Positions 38,837 to 47,795 are shown, numbered from the stretch's first letter. The stretch: DNA of 58,187 nt from Rodentibacter sp. Ppn85 (GCF_001999335.1 NZ_MLHS01000056.1:1-58187); one strand, 5' to 3'. The notes: generated from the sequence alone by a model not told the origin. Numbers and translations: made by a program.

Positions 38837-39568
38837 ATGAGCAAATATAAAAAAGTCTACGATGATATAAAAAGTAAAATCAACAAAGGGGTTTTCACAA
38901 AAAACCAGGAACTACCCAGTGAAAATGAGTTAATGCAAAGCTATGGTTTTTCTAAAGACACTATTCGAAAAGCCCTTTCATTACTCGAAATGGACGGTTA
39001 TATTCAAAAGCAACAGGGCAGAAATTCCATTGTTTTAGAGCAAGAACTATTAAAACCTCAGGTGCTTTCCGAAATTAAAACACTGAGAGAATTGAATTAC
39101 TCTTCGACCCATCAAGTGAAAACAACGTTAACGAGCTTGTATATTGTGCAAGGGGAAGAGCAACTAATGCATATCTTTAACGTAAATGATCAAATTGATT
39201 TTTACCGTATAGGCCGAATACGTGAAATTGATGGGGAAAATGTGGAATATGAACTTTCTTATTTTGATCGCCGTATCGTGCCTTTTATTAACCGTGACAT
39301 TGCGGAGCAATCTATTTATCACTATCTAGAAAGCGAATTAGGTTTAAAAATTAGTCACTCGCAACGAAAAATTATCTTTCGTTATGCTAATGAAGAAGAA
39401 AAAAGTACCTTGGATCTTGGTGAATACGAGATGGTTGTTAGTGTAACCAGTACGACTTATTTGGCGGATGGCCGTCCGTTTCAGTATGGTAGTATTAGTT
39501 ATCGTCCTGATAAAATTATTTTTGCTACCATGGCGAAACGGAATGTAAAACATTCATCATCAGAATGA
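38837..39568 (+). CDS. GntR-family regulator with UTRA domain (TreR-like)
   Basis: A 243-residue regulator. The N-terminal winged helix includes P-S-E-N-E-L-M-Q-S-Y-G-F-S-K-D-T-I-R-K-A-L near residue 26, and a UTRA ligand domain runs from about residue 85 to 235 (Y-R-I-G-R-I-R-E-I-D-G near 127; G-S-I-S-Y-R-P-D at the end). It most resembles the TreR type, whose Gram-positive member senses trehalose-6-phosphate. It is divergent from the maltose operon, so it likely represses that operon and may sense maltose-6'-phosphate or another sugar phosphate; the ligand is inference. Upstream purines (GAAGAATAAG) are a weak ribosome site. Confidence 0.85.
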   Translation: MSKYKKVYDDIKSKINKGVFTKNQELPSENELMQSYGFSKDTIRKALSLLEMDGYIQKQQGRNSIVLEQELLKPQVLSEIKTLRELNYSSTHQVKTTLTSLYIVQGEEQLMHIFNVNDQIDFYRIGRIREIDGENVEYELSYFDRRIVPFINRDIAEQSIYHYLESELGLKISHSQRKIIFRYANEEEKSTLDLGEYEMVVSVTSTTYLADGRPFQYGSISYRPDKIIFATMAKRNVKHSSSE

Positions 39569-39660
39569 TATGATTGATCTGACCGTTTTATTTGCGTCTT
39601 ATAAATTTTGAGGAAACGAGATATTTAGCCGGTTGGGGGATCAAATGACTTTTGTCATAA

Positions 39661-39697
39661 AAAATCCCTATTAAATTAAAATTTCAATAGGTATTTT
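39661..39697 (+). terminator. Probable terminator after the GntR gene
   Basis: AAAATCCCTATT and AATAGGTATTTT pair with one mismatch around an AT-rich loop, followed by GTTGTTTTC. It is weaker than the other terminators in the window. Confidence 0.5.
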
Positions 39698-39807
39698 GTT
39701 GTTTTCAATCGGTTAAATCTTTGTACAACAGCTACATAACAGCGATAGTTTTGAGCGCATTTTGTTTTATTTATCGTATTTTATGTTAGGTTGGGAGAAT
39801 TGATAAT

Positions 39808-40077
39808 ATGACAAAACAATTTTTTGTTTATGGCCGTGTGCAAGGTGTCGGATTTCGTTATTTTACTTGGAAAGAAGCAAGAAAATTAGGGATTAAAGGT
39901 TCTGTACGAAATCGTCATGATGGTTCGGTAGAAGCCATTGCGCAGGGTAGTGAAGAACAGTTGGCGGCTTTTGAACAATGGTTGAGATTAGGTCCTATAA
40001 CGGCAAAAATTGAGCGAGTGATAGTGAATGCACATAAAGAAATCTCAGATGAAGATTTTTCAGTGATTCGCGATTAA
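39808..40077 (+). CDS. acyP: Acylphosphatase
   Basis: An 89-residue enzyme that hydrolyses acyl phosphates. The signature G-R-V-Q-G-V-G-F-R-Y-F near residue 9 holds the catalytic Arg, and V-R-N-R-H-D-G-S-V-E near residue 33 the catalytic Asn region. TTGGGAGA lies before the ATG. It is monocistronic, followed by a single uptake sequence. Confidence 0.95.
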   Translation: MTKQFFVYGRVQGVGFRYFTWKEARKLGIKGSVRNRHDGSVEAIAQGSEEQLAAFEQWLRLGPITAKIERVIVNAHKEISDEDFSVIRD

Positions 40078-40170
40078 AAATGACCGCACTTTTTTGCCTA
40101 ACAACGTGATTTTACGTAGAATACACCGCTTTTTAAGCAACAGATTCCATTATTTATTATAAGGACGATT

Positions 40171-40485
40171 ATGCGTAATCAAACCAAACTTCATCTTGAT
40201 CTGCTCCAACAAACCATGCAAAGCTTGAATTTGTGGCAATCTTCGCCACCTGCACGGGAAGCTTTTTTGAGCGAAGAACCTTTTTCGCTTGATATGATGG
40301 CTCCGGAAGAATGGTTGCAATGGGTGTTTATTCCACGTATGTATGCTTTGTTGGAGAGTGGTGCGCCACTACCGAGCCAAATTGCTATTTCACCTTACAT
40401 TGAGGAAGCATTAAAAGAATTCGATGGGCTTACGTTGTTACTAGCCCCTTTATTGGAATTAGAAAAATTATTGCAGAACCAATGA
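40171..40485 (+). CDS. yqcC: YqcC-family protein
   Basis: A 104-residue helical protein with the YqcC pattern L-W-Q-S-S-P-P near residue 21, F-S-L-D-M-M-A-P-E-E-W-L-Q-W near 38 and F-I-P-R-M near 53. The function is unknown, but it is the constant neighbour of truC. Its TGA overlaps the truC ATG by four bases (ATGA), so the two are coupled. A TAAGGACG site precedes the start. Confidence 0.9.
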   Translation: MRNQTKLHLDLLQQTMQSLNLWQSSPPAREAFLSEEPFSLDMMAPEEWLQWVFIPRMYALLESGAPLPSQIAISPYIEEALKEFDGLTLLLAPLLELEKLLQNQ

Positions 40486-41195
40486 TCCTAGAGATTTTAT
40501 ATCAAGATGAATGGTTGGTTGCTGTAAATAAACCTGCCGGGATGTTAGTACACCGTAGCTGGTTAGATCCTCATGAAACACAATTTGTTATGCAAACATT
40601 ACGTGATCAAATCGGATGTCACGTATTTCCTATTCATCGCTTGGATCGCCCGACATCCGGTGTGTTGCTGTTTGCCTTAAATAGTGAAATTGCAAATTTG
40701 ATGTGTCAGCAATTTGAACAAAAAAAGGTGAAAAAATCCTATTTAGCGGTGTTGCGTGGTTATTTAGTAGGGGCGAATAGAATTGATTATCCGTTGAAAA
40801 TTCAACTTGATAAAATTGCCGATAAGTTTGCAAAGGAAGACAAAGTTGCACAAGAGGCGGTAACGGATTATGAATGTCTAAAGATTATAGAAATGCCTTA
40901 TCCGGCAGGGCGTTATAAGACTTCGCGCTATTCTTTGGTACGCTTAATTCCGCATACGGGAAGAAAGCATCAGCTGCGACGACATTGTAAGCATATTTTT
41001 CATCCTATCTTAGGCGATACTCAATATGGTGATTTGCATCAAAATCGGGCTTTGACGGAAAATACGGGCTGTAAACGTTTGTTGTTGCATTCGGAGACAT
41101 TATGTTTTATTCATCCTATTTCGCAGGAAAAAATCACGATTCATGCACCATTGGATGAGCAATGGCAAAATTTAATAATAAAATTTGGTTGGTAA
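40482..41195 (+). CDS. truC: tRNA pseudouridine-65 synthase
   Basis: A 237-residue enzyme of the RluA/TruC family that makes pseudouridine 65 in some tRNAs. The catalytic Asp lies in [10 protein letters not shown] near residue 53. [10 protein letters not shown] near 18 and [14 protein letters not shown] near 155 are family motifs. It sits inside a yqcC-truC-yoaH string with overlaps or gaps of only a few bases. Confidence 0.94.
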   Translation: MILEILYQDEWLVAVNKPAGMLVHRSWLDPHETQFVMQTLRDQIGCHVFPIHRLDRPTSGVLLFALNSEIANLMCQQFEQKKVKKSYLAVLRGYLVGANRIDYPLKIQLDKIADKFAKEDKVAQEAVTDYECLKIIEMPYPAGRYKTSRYSLVRLIPHTGRKHQLRRHCKHIFHPILGDTQYGDLHQNRALTENTGCKRLLLHSETLCFIHPISQEKITIHAPLDEQWQNLIIKFGW

Positions 41196-41199
41196 ACTT

Positions 41200-41358
41200 A
41201 TGTTAGATATTCAATTAACACACGAAGAACAACAAAAAGCGGTTGAAAAAATTCAAGAATTAATGGCAAAAGGAATAAATAGTGGCGAAGCAATTCAAAT
41301 TGTAGCGAGAGAATTACGTGAATTATATGAAAAATCGGCGAAACATACTGAAAAATAA
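41200..41358 (+). CDS. yoaH: YoaH-like small protein (UPF0181)
   Basis: A 52-residue protein, shorter than most gene-finder cutoffs. [27 protein letters not shown] near residue 6 matches YoaH of E. coli closely. It is a helical, charged protein of unknown function. It starts four bases after truC and so is probably on the same transcript. No separate ribosome site is clear beyond GGTTGG in the truC end. Confidence 0.88.
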   Translation: MLDIQLTHEEQQKAVEKIQELMAKGINSGEAIQIVARELRELYEKSAKHTEK

Positions 41359-41502
41359 AAATATTTTGTGATCTCCATAACACTTTTTAATATTGTTTGT
41401 TGCGTAAAAAATCAAAATATTTGAAGATAGCGCGCAATAGGGTGATAAGGCGCACGTCTTATTTGTTTTATGATTGTATAGGCGAAGCCTAAGAGGTCAA
41501 CA

Positions 41503-41712
41503 ATGGAAATTGGTATTGTTAAGTGGTTTAATAACGCAAAAGGATTTGGTTTTATTTCCGCAGAAGGCGTAGAAGCTGATATTTTTGCACATTATTCTGT
41601 GATTGAAATGGACGGTTACCGTTCATTAAAAGCGGGGCAAAAAGTGCAGTTTGAAGTGATTCACGGCGATAAAGGATCTCATGCCACAAAGATTATTCCA
41701 ATTGTGGAATAA
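41503..41712 (+). CDS. cspD: Cold-shock-domain protein CspD
   Basis: The 69-residue OB-fold protein has RNP1 K-G-F-G-F-I near residue 13 and RNP2-like D-I-F-A-H-Y near 26. I-V-K-W-F-N-N-A-K-G-F and the Y-R-S-L-K-A-G-Q-K-V tail favour CspD over the CspA type. E. coli CspD binds single-stranded DNA and inhibits replication in stationary phase. The 144 bases upstream include a likely long leader (AAGAGGTC before the ATG). Confidence 0.9.
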   Translation: MEIGIVKWFNNAKGFGFISAEGVEADIFAHYSVIEMDGYRSLKAGQKVQFEVIHGDKGSHATKIIPIVE

Positions 41713-41770
41713 AAAAACGGGAGCGTGAATTAAACTGCGCTCTTAAACTCCTCTATTTAGTTTAACTCAA

Positions 41771-41795
41771 AAGACAAGGTTTACCACCCTGTCTT
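41771..41795. terminator. Bidirectional terminator between cspD and matP
   Basis: AAGACA-x-GGT / ACC-x-TGTCTT pairs with one mismatch around a five-base loop, flanked by AAAA and TTTTTT, between convergent genes. Confidence 0.8.
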
Positions 41796-41797
41796 TT

Positions 41798-42247
41798 TTA
41801 TTGGTTTAATAAATTTTTAAGGCTATTTTTCATTGCTGACATTTGGCTTTCATATAGGGCTTTACTTTCACGTTCGTCAATCATATAAGTAATCGTTTCT
41901 GAAAGGGTCATATTCATTTTACGTGAATATTTTGAAAGGCGTAACCAAACCGCATATTCCAAATCAATGGATTTCTTTTTTGTAGATTGTTTTTCTGCAT
42001 TGAAAAAACGTTTTCGTCTTGCTCGAATAGCCTGATCCAGTTTAATCGGTAGTGCCGTAGAAAGATGCTGCTTGATCCAATTTTCAATCTTTTCCGGATA
42101 ATTCTGACTTTCCAATAATTCTGCTACAACAGATTCTTGTAAACTTTTTTCTTTGTAGCGCGTGATATTTTCACCTTCACGATATTTTCTAATCAAGTAA
42201 ATCCATTTCCAGTTGGCTTCTTGATTTTCTAATTTTTGATATTTCAT
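41798..42247 (-). CDS. matP: Macrodomain Ter organiser MatP
   Basis: A 149-residue DNA-binding protein with the MatP layout: an N-terminal four-helix part (M-K-Y-Q-K-L-E-N-Q-E-A-N-W-K-W-I-Y-L), a ribbon-helix-helix (K-K-K-S-I-D-L-E-Y-A-V-W-L-R-L near residue 90) and a C-terminal coiled coil. MatP binds matS sites to organise the terminus region and delays its segregation. The matP-lonH-fabA order is the same as in E. coli. Confidence 0.95.
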   Translation of the reverse strand: MKYQKLENQEANWKWIYLIRKYREGENITRYKEKSLQESVVAELLESQNYPEKIENWIKQHLSTALPIKLDQAIRARRKRFFNAEKQSTKKKSIDLEYAVWLRLSKYSRKMNMTLSETITYMIDERESKALYESQMSAMKNSLKNLLNQ

Positions 42248-42262
42248 AATATGTAATATTTA

Positions 42263-42275
42263 GTGACGTGGTAAC
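42263..42275. promoter_or_regulatory. matS-like site next to matP
   Basis: GTGACGTGGTAAC matches the matS consensus GTGACRNYGTCAC at 11 of 13 positions, 16 bases upstream of the matP start. This is a single degenerate match, so a chance occurrence is possible. Confidence 0.35.
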
Positions 42276-42317
42276 TCGTCTAATATACGTGTTTTAAATT
42301 AATTTTTCCAGCTGATT

Positions 42318-42345
42318 TTTACAATATACGTAAATGTGCGATAAT
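42318..42345 (+). promoter_or_regulatory. Promoter of lonH
   Basis: TTTACA (42318-42323), a 16-base spacer and GATAAT (42340-42345). The promoter covers the in-frame ATG at 42334, which argues that lonH translation starts further down. Confidence 0.55.
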
Positions 42346-42375
42346 GCGACTAATTTTACTAATGAGAAATTGCCA

Positions 42376-44139
42376 GTGAGTTCATCTTTCTTTCAAGAAC
42401 AATCCCTTAATTGGGAATCTCTACAACCCCTGTTAGCCTATACTGAACACCCTACTCAACCCCTTGATTTTTGGGCTTTACAGCCAAATATCAAAAACGC
42501 CCTTTCTTTGTTTTTGCGTAATCCAAACCGTTCCCTTATGGTATTAAAAGCAGATGATCAGGTAGATTATACTTCTTTGCTTATGCCGTTAATACGGCAA
42601 ATGTTGCCTAAAGAGCGGTCGATTTTTGGGGTACGTTACATAGTGGAACAAGGGGATTCTTTCTCATTTCCCCGTATTGAAATTGAGCCGGCACAATCTT
42701 TGGAAGATAATTTTGCCGCTTCAGGTGAAGTGCTAAGCGCATTGCATTATGATCAGTTTCGGCTCTTTGGCAGTGTCAGAGTGCATCCCGGTTCACAAGA
42801 TATTCAACTTCATCCGGGCTTAATTCACCGTGCAAATGGAGGCATACTGATTTTGAGTGCGTCGACATTGTTGGCACAATTTGATTTATGGCAACGTTTA
42901 AAACATATTTTACAAACCAAACGTTTCGATTGGTATTCTGCGCATCCTTTTAAAACACTACCTTGTGAAATTCCAAGTTATCCGCTTGAAACCAAAGTCA
43001 TTGTATTAGGCAATCGCATGGAGCTTGCCACATTAGGGGAGCTGGAAGAAAATTTATACAATTTTACAGATTATGCCGAAATTGAAAGTTATCTTTCGGT
43101 AACGGATATCAGTGAACAAAAAAATTGGGTCGGCTATGTTCATTGTATAGCGGAAGAAAATCAGTTAGTTTTGGATTTTTCAGCATTGAATAAATTGTAT
43201 CAATTCCTTGTAAGGGAAAGTGAAAATCGATTTTTAATTAATGTTTCGCCTGCAATCTTGAAGAATATATTACTTAATACAGCGACACTTGCACAAAAAA
43301 ACTCACTAAGTGCGGTTGATTTTGAAGCATTTTTTCAACAGCAAAGGGTACAACACAGCTTTTTAAAAGAGCAAACCTATGCCGATATTCTCAATGAACA
43401 GGTTTATGTAGAAACAGAAGGGGAGATTGTCGGGCAGATTAATGGTTTATCAGTGATTGAATATCCCGGTACACCGGTAGTATTTGGCGAGCCGTCACGT
43501 ATTAGCTGTGTCGTGCAATTTGGCGAAGGGGAAGTGGTAGATGTCGAACGTAAAAATGAACTTGCCGGAAATTTACACGGTAAAGGAATGATGATTGCAC
43601 AAGCCTGTTTGTCGAATATTTTAGAATTACCCTCTCAGCTACCATTTTCCGCCTCTCTTGTTTTTGAACAATCCTATGGTGAAATTGATGGAGACAGTGC
43701 ATCGTTGGCAATTTTTTGCGTGCTTGTCAGTGCCTTAGCTGAATTACCTTTGCCGCAGCATATTGCGGTAACCGGTTCAATTGATCAGTTTGGACTTGTT
43801 CATGCGGTAGGGGGGGTAAACGACAAAATTGAGGGATTTTTCACGATTTGTCAACGACGAGGACTTAGCGGAAAGCAAGGGGTAATTATTCCGGCAACAA
43901 CCATTCAGCAACTGAGTCTTTCCGATGAAGTGGTAAGTGCGGTCAAAAATGGCGAGTTTTTTATTTTTCCGGTGGAAGATATTTATCAAACCTGTGAATT
44001 AATCTTTCAACGTGATCTATTGCAAGAGGAAAATAAAATTTACGAAGATCGTAAAACACCGATTTCCCGCCTTATCCAGCGGCGAATTGATTTTCGTGCG
44101 GAACCGCCCAAAAAAAGTTTATTTAATTTTTTTCGGTGA
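42376..44139 (+). CDS. lonH: Lon-like protease without classical ATPase (LonH/YcbZ)
   Basis: The C-terminal Lon protease domain has the catalytic Ser in G-E-I-D-G-D-S-A-S-L and the Lys in V-G-G-V-N-D-K-I-E-G. The N-terminal part lacks normal Walker motifs, as in E. coli YcbZ. I place the start at GTG 42376: it gives 587 residues (E. coli about 586) and has GAGAAA upstream, whereas ATG 42334 lies inside the -35/-10 region. A G7 run (43810-43816) falls in the catalytic-Lys loop. Substrates are unknown. It lies between matP and fabA as in E. coli. Confidence 0.88.
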   Translation: MSSSFFQEQSLNWESLQPLLAYTEHPTQPLDFWALQPNIKNALSLFLRNPNRSLMVLKADDQVDYTSLLMPLIRQMLPKERSIFGVRYIVEQGDSFSFPRIEIEPAQSLEDNFAASGEVLSALHYDQFRLFGSVRVHPGSQDIQLHPGLIHRANGGILILSASTLLAQFDLWQRLKHILQTKRFDWYSAHPFKTLPCEIPSYPLETKVIVLGNRMELATLGELEENLYNFTDYAEIESYLSVTDISEQKNWVGYVHCIAEENQLVLDFSALNKLYQFLVRESENRFLINVSPAILKNILLNTATLAQKNSLSAVDFEAFFQQQRVQHSFLKEQTYADILNEQVYVETEGEIVGQINGLSVIEYPGTPVVFGEPSRISCVVQFGEGEVVDVERKNELAGNLHGKGMMIAQACLSNILELPSQLPFSASLVFEQSYGEIDGDSASLAIFCVLVSALAELPLPQHIAVTGSIDQFGLVHAVGGVNDKIEGFFTICQRRGLSGKQGVIIPATTIQQLSLSDEVVSAVKNGEFFIFPVEDIYQTCELIFQRDLLQEENKIYEDRKTPISRLIQRRIDFRAEPPKKSLFNFFR

Positions 44140-44149
44140 TTATATATTG

Positions 44150-44171
44150 AGAGCGAACAAGTGTTCGCTCT
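44150..44171 (+). terminator. Terminator after lonH
   Basis: Nine pairs AGAGCGAAC / GTTCGCTCT around AAGT, followed by TATTTTTTA. Confidence 0.88.
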
Positions 44172-44208
44172 TATTTTTTATATAATGTCTATTATTCATT
44201 CTGTACAA

Positions 44209-44244
44209 AACTGATCGGACAAGTTCAGCTAACAAGTGTTATCT
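44209..44244 (+). promoter_or_regulatory. FadR and FabR sites upstream of fabA
   Basis: AACTGATCGGACAAGTT (44209-44225) resembles the FadR operator of E. coli fabA (core CTGATCGGAC-TTGTT). AGCTAACAAGTGTTATCT (44227-44244) resembles the FabR palindrome AGCGTACACGTGTTAGCT. Order and spacing match the E. coli fabA promoter, so activation by FadR and repression by FabR are likely kept. Confidence 0.7.
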
Positions 44245-44321
44245 ATTTACAGTCTTTCTTATTCCTTTTAGAATGCTTAATATCAAGGTTTGTTGGAACA
44301 AAATAAATTAAAGGAAGAGAA

Positions 44322-44855
44322 ATGCAAAACAGTTGTACACTAAATAAAAAAGAAAGTTATAGCTATGAAGATTTACTTGCATCCGGTCGTGGTGAATTAT
44401 TTGGTGATGAAGGGCCGCAACTTCCCGCCCCAACGATGTTAATGATGGATCGTATTGTAAAAATGGAGGAAAAGGGCGGTTCTTTTGGAAAAGGCTATAT
44501 TGAGGCAGAATTGGATATACATCCGAATTTACCTTTTTTTAGTTGCCATTTTATTGGCGATCCGGTAATGCCGGGATGTTTAGGTTTAGATGCTATGTGG
44601 CAATTGGTAGGTTTTTTTCTAGGTTGGATCGGCGGCAAAGGGAAAGGGCGCGCGCTAGGTGTTGGGGAAGTTAAATTCACTGGTCAGATTTTACCTACAG
44701 CAAAAAAAGTGATTTACCGTATTAATATAAAACGGGTGATTAACCGTAAATTAGTCATGGGAATGGCTGATGGGGAAGTCGAAGTCGATGGACGCGTTAT
44801 TTATACCGCTACGGATCTGAAAGTCGGGTTGTTTCAAGATACCTCTACTTTTTAA
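44322..44855 (+). CDS. fabA: 3-hydroxydecanoyl-ACP dehydratase/isomerase FabA
   Basis: A 177-residue hot-dog-fold enzyme that dehydrates 3-hydroxydecanoyl-ACP and isomerises the product, the branch point to unsaturated fatty acids. The active His lies in [14 protein letters not shown] near residue 76, and the Asp in C-L-G-L-D-A-M-W near 90. GGAAGAGA precedes the ATG. It is monocistronic, with its own regulatory region and terminator. Confidence 0.97.
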   Translation: MQNSCTLNKKESYSYEDLLASGRGELFGDEGPQLPAPTMLMMDRIVKMEEKGGSFGKGYIEAELDIHPNLPFFSCHFIGDPVMPGCLGLDAMWQLVGFFLGWIGGKGKGRALGVGEVKFTGQILPTAKKVIYRINIKRVINRKLVMGMADGEVEVDGRVIYTATDLKVGLFQDTSTF

Positions 44856-44924
44856 TGGTCAGGAAACGATAAAAAATATTGGTCGTAGCAATTTAAAGCG
44901 AAGGATACGCTTAATTTATTTTTG

Positions 44925-44947
44925 GGGACAAGCTGATGGCTTGTCCC
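44925..44947. terminator. Terminator between fabA and ybaK
   Basis: Nine pairs GGGACAAGC / GCTTGTCCC with a five-base loop, then TTTTTC; A/T-poor on the left side. Convergent genes flank it. Confidence 0.85.
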
Positions 44948-44967
44948 TTTTTCATTATTCCCAATTC

Positions 44968-45447
44968 TTATTCTTCATCAATTATACTCACAAACTTAGC
45001 ATCCAATAAATTGGCTAAATCGCTCGGGGTAAGCTCTACACTTAATCCTCGTTTTCCTCCAGAAACATAAATGGTCTCAAATTCAAGCGCGGTTGAATTT
45101 ATGACTGTTTTCAAACGTTTCTTTTGTGCGATAGGGCTAATTCCTCCCAATAAATATCCGCTGCTTTTTTGAGCAATATCTTTGTCTGCCATTTCTAGTT
45201 TTTTGACATTAATTGCTTTGGCTGCTTTTTTTAAATTTAGCATATCTGATGTGGGTAAAACAAAACAGGCAAGCTTTTTTTGATCTCCGTTTTCAGCCAC
45301 AAGTAAGGTTTTGAAAGAACGATGGGGATCGATACCTAATTTTTCCGCAGCTTCTTCGCCGAAATGGATATTATTGGGATCGTGCTCATAAATATGAAGA
45401 ATAAAAGGAATTTTTTGTTTTTTGAGTAAATCGATTGCTGGTGTCAT
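44968..45447 (-). CDS. ybaK: Cys-tRNA(Pro) deacylase YbaK
   Basis: A 159-residue editing protein of the YbaK/ProX superfamily that frees cysteine from mischarged tRNA-Pro. K-T-L-L-V-A near residue 46, the catalytic Lys region in [10 protein letters not shown] near 71 and [10 protein letters not shown] near 97 are conserved. The start has an upstream AAAAATAAA run but a weak ribosome site. It is divergent from usg. Confidence 0.94.
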   Translation of the reverse strand: MTPAIDLLKKQKIPFILHIYEHDPNNIHFGEEAAEKLGIDPHRSFKTLLVAENGDQKKLACFVLPTSDMLNLKKAAKAINVKKLEMADKDIAQKSSGYLLGGISPIAQKKRLKTVINSTALEFETIYVSGGKRGLSVELTPSDLANLLDAKFVSIIDEE

Positions 45448-45504
45448 TTTATTTTTAGCCTTTTTTTTGTAGAATGGGTCGCTTATTTTATAGCGGAGAA
45501 AAAA

Positions 45505-46458
45505 ATGGATGCAAGCCTAAATATTGCCATTGCGGCAGAATTTGAATTATGTGAGAAAATTGCTGAAGCCCTTGAAGAAAGTAAACTGACGATAGGTAGC
45601 GTATCAGTTGTAGAAATTTCCCCTTTTGATGAAGAACAAGGCGTGCGTTTTAACAATAAAAGTGTTGTACAGTGTTCTGCACAAGAAATGAATTGGTCTG
45701 AGATTAATTATCTCTTTTTTTCCGGTGATGTTGAACAACTAGCCTCTATTGCGATTGCAGCTGAAAGCGGTTGCGTTATCATTGATATGAAGGGCGTATG
45801 CGCCGCACTTTCCGATGTACCTGTTGTAGTACCGACAATTAATGAGGGTGATTTAGTTGAATTAAGACAACGTAACATTGTGAGTTTGCCGAATCCTCAA
45901 GTCAGCCAACTTGCTTTGGCGATTTCTCCATTATTGCAAACAACCAATATTACTCAAATTTTTGCTACTTCCTTGCTTCCTGCTTCTTATCAGAACAGTG
46001 AAACCGTTAGTAAATTAGCAGGACAAACAGCACGTTTATTGAATGGTATCCCGTTAGATGACGATGAAAAGCGGTTAGCGTTTGATGTCTATCCACAAAA
46101 AACAATGGCTTTGTCAGAACAATTTCAAAAGATTTTTCCTCAATGCAATTCTGTGCTATTTCATGCTGTGCAAGTACCGGTATTTTATGGTATGGCACAA
46201 AAAGTGACCGCACTTTGGGATTATGAGACGGATTTTCAACCGCAAGATAATGAACTTTTACAATACCATGATACAAGTATTACACCGGTAATAAATGGTG
46301 AAAGAGAAAGCGGGGAAACTCAGGTAAAATTACATATTAATCCGTTAAGTGCGGTTGAAAACGGTATTGAATTTTGGACGGTGGCAGATGACCAACGTTT
46401 TAATCTCGCTCGTCTTTCAGTCAAATTATTCGAAGTTATTTATCATCAAGGTTATTAA
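45505..46458 (+). CDS. usg: USG-1, aspartate-semialdehyde dehydrogenase-like pseudoenzyme
   Basis: A 317-residue protein with the fold of aspartate-semialdehyde dehydrogenase, including the dimerisation domain end near residue 290. The catalytic Cys motif N-P-x-C-S is replaced: [10 protein letters not shown] near residue 130 has Val, so it should lack dehydrogenase activity. The N-terminal nucleotide loop is also degraded. USG-1 proteins are known from enterics, function unknown. GGAGAAAA precedes the ATG. It is followed by the purine permease after 15 bases, so the two are probably co-transcribed. Confidence 0.87.
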   Translation: MDASLNIAIAAEFELCEKIAEALEESKLTIGSVSVVEISPFDEEQGVRFNNKSVVQCSAQEMNWSEINYLFFSGDVEQLASIAIAAESGCVIIDMKGVCAALSDVPVVVPTINEGDLVELRQRNIVSLPNPQVSQLALAISPLLQTTNITQIFATSLLPASYQNSETVSKLAGQTARLLNGIPLDDDEKRLAFDVYPQKTMALSEQFQKIFPQCNSVLFHAVQVPVFYGMAQKVTALWDYETDFQPQDNELLQYHDTSITPVINGERESGETQVKLHINPLSAVENGIEFWTVADDQRFNLARLSVKLFEVIYHQGY

Positions 46459-46473
46459 TTTTAAGGAACAATT

Positions 46474-47769
46474 ATGTTAGAACGAGTCTTTAAGTTGCGT
46501 GAAAAAGGTTCAACTACAAAAACTGAAATTATTGCGGGTATCACCACCTTTTTTACTATGGTTTATATTGTATTTGTCAACCCTTCGATATTAGGTGATG
46601 CAGGAATGGATAAACAAGTTGTCTTTGTTACCACTTGCTTAATTGCCGGTATTGGTACGATTGCAATGGGATTATTTAGTAATTTGCCGATCGCACTTGC
46701 GCCGGCAATGGGGTTGAATGCCTTTTTCGCTTATGTGGTCGTTGGGAAGTTGGGTTATGCTTGGGAAATCGGCATGGGAACCATTTTTTGGGGTTCCGTC
46801 GGTTTATTCGTCCTAACGCTTTTGCAAATTCGTTATTGGTTAATGGCGTCCATTCCGTTAAGTATTCGCGTAGGAATCGGGGCCGGGATCGGTTTTTTCA
46901 TTGCATTGATTGGGTTTAAAAATATGGGGCTTGTGGTGGCTAATCCAGCTACATTAGTGGCACTCGGTGATTTGCATGATGATAAAGTGTTACTCGGTGT
47001 ACTCGGTTTCTTCATTATCGTTGTATTGGCTGCCCGCAATATTTTTTCCGGTGTATTGATTTCTATTGCGGTCGTCACGGGGCTGGCGCTTTGGTTGGAT
47101 GAATCGGTAATGTTTCACGGTGTGATTTCAATGCCGCCAGCGTTAGATGCGGTGGTTGGCAAAGTCGATATCGCCGGTGCGTTAGATACCGCATTGCTGG
47201 GTATTATTTTCTCATTTTTATTGATAAACCTATTTGATTCTTCCGGTACGTTATTAGGTGTAACCGACAAAGCGGGCATTAGCGATGAAAAAGGACGTTT
47301 TCCAAAAATGAAACAAGCCCTATTGGTTGATAGTATCAGTGCGGTGGGCGGTTCTTATATCGGTACTTCTGCGATTAGTACTTATATTGAAAGCGGTGCG
47401 GGCGTGTCGGTCGGGGGACGCACGGGATTAACCGCTGTGACGGTCGGCGTGTTATTTTTACTTACCATTTTCTTTTCACCGCTTGCCGGCGTTGTGCCGG
47501 CCTATGCAACTGCGGGGGCATTGATTTATGTCGGTATTTTGATGGCATCCAGCCTAATTCGTGTGCAATGGGATGATTTAACCGAAGCCGCTCCGGCATT
47601 TATTACCGCTGCCATGATGCCTTTTACTTACTCTATTACGGAAGGTATTGCATTTGGTTTTATCAGCTACTGTATAATGAAAACCTGCACAGGTCGCATC
47701 AAGGAGATTAATGCCCCGGTTTGGGTGGTTTCACTTTTATTTGTGGCGAAATTTGTTTGGGTGGGATAA
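46474..47769 (+). CDS. AzgA-family purine permease (NCS2 superfamily)
   Basis: A 431-residue membrane protein with about 13 helices, resembling the adenine and hypoxanthine/guanine permeases AdeP and GhxP. N-L-P-I-A-L-A-P-A-M-G-L-N-A-F-F-A near residue 73 and L-F-D-S-S-G-T near 252 are transport motifs, and the Q/E-motif region S-Y-I-G-T-S-A-I-S-T-Y-I-E-S near 298 binds substrate. It should bring in a purine base with a proton; the exact base cannot be told. Confidence 0.88.
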   Translation: MLERVFKLREKGSTTKTEIIAGITTFFTMVYIVFVNPSILGDAGMDKQVVFVTTCLIAGIGTIAMGLFSNLPIALAPAMGLNAFFAYVVVGKLGYAWEIGMGTIFWGSVGLFVLTLLQIRYWLMASIPLSIRVGIGAGIGFFIALIGFKNMGLVVANPATLVALGDLHDDKVLLGVLGFFIIVVLAARNIFSGVLISIAVVTGLALWLDESVMFHGVISMPPALDAVVGKVDIAGALDTALLGIIFSFLLINLFDSSGTLLGVTDKAGISDEKGRFPKMKQALLVDSISAVGGSYIGTSAISTYIESGAGVSVGGRTGLTAVTVGVLFLLTIFFSPLAGVVPAYATAGALIYVGILMASSLIRVQWDDLTEAAPAFITAAMMPFTYSITEGIAFGFISYCIMKTCTGRIKEINAPVWVVSLLFVAKFVWVG

Positions 47770-47775
47770 TTTTAT

Positions 47776-47795
47776 GGGCGAGCGAAAGTTCGCCC
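47776..47795 (+). terminator. Terminator after the purine permease gene
   Basis: Eight pairs starting GGGCGA / TCGCCC close a GAAA tetraloop, then TTTTTG. Confidence 0.88.

Noticed and set aside
43810-43816. G7 tract in lonH as a phase-variation switch
   Set aside because: It encodes conserved Gly residues of the catalytic loop and is short; a slip would simply kill the enzyme.
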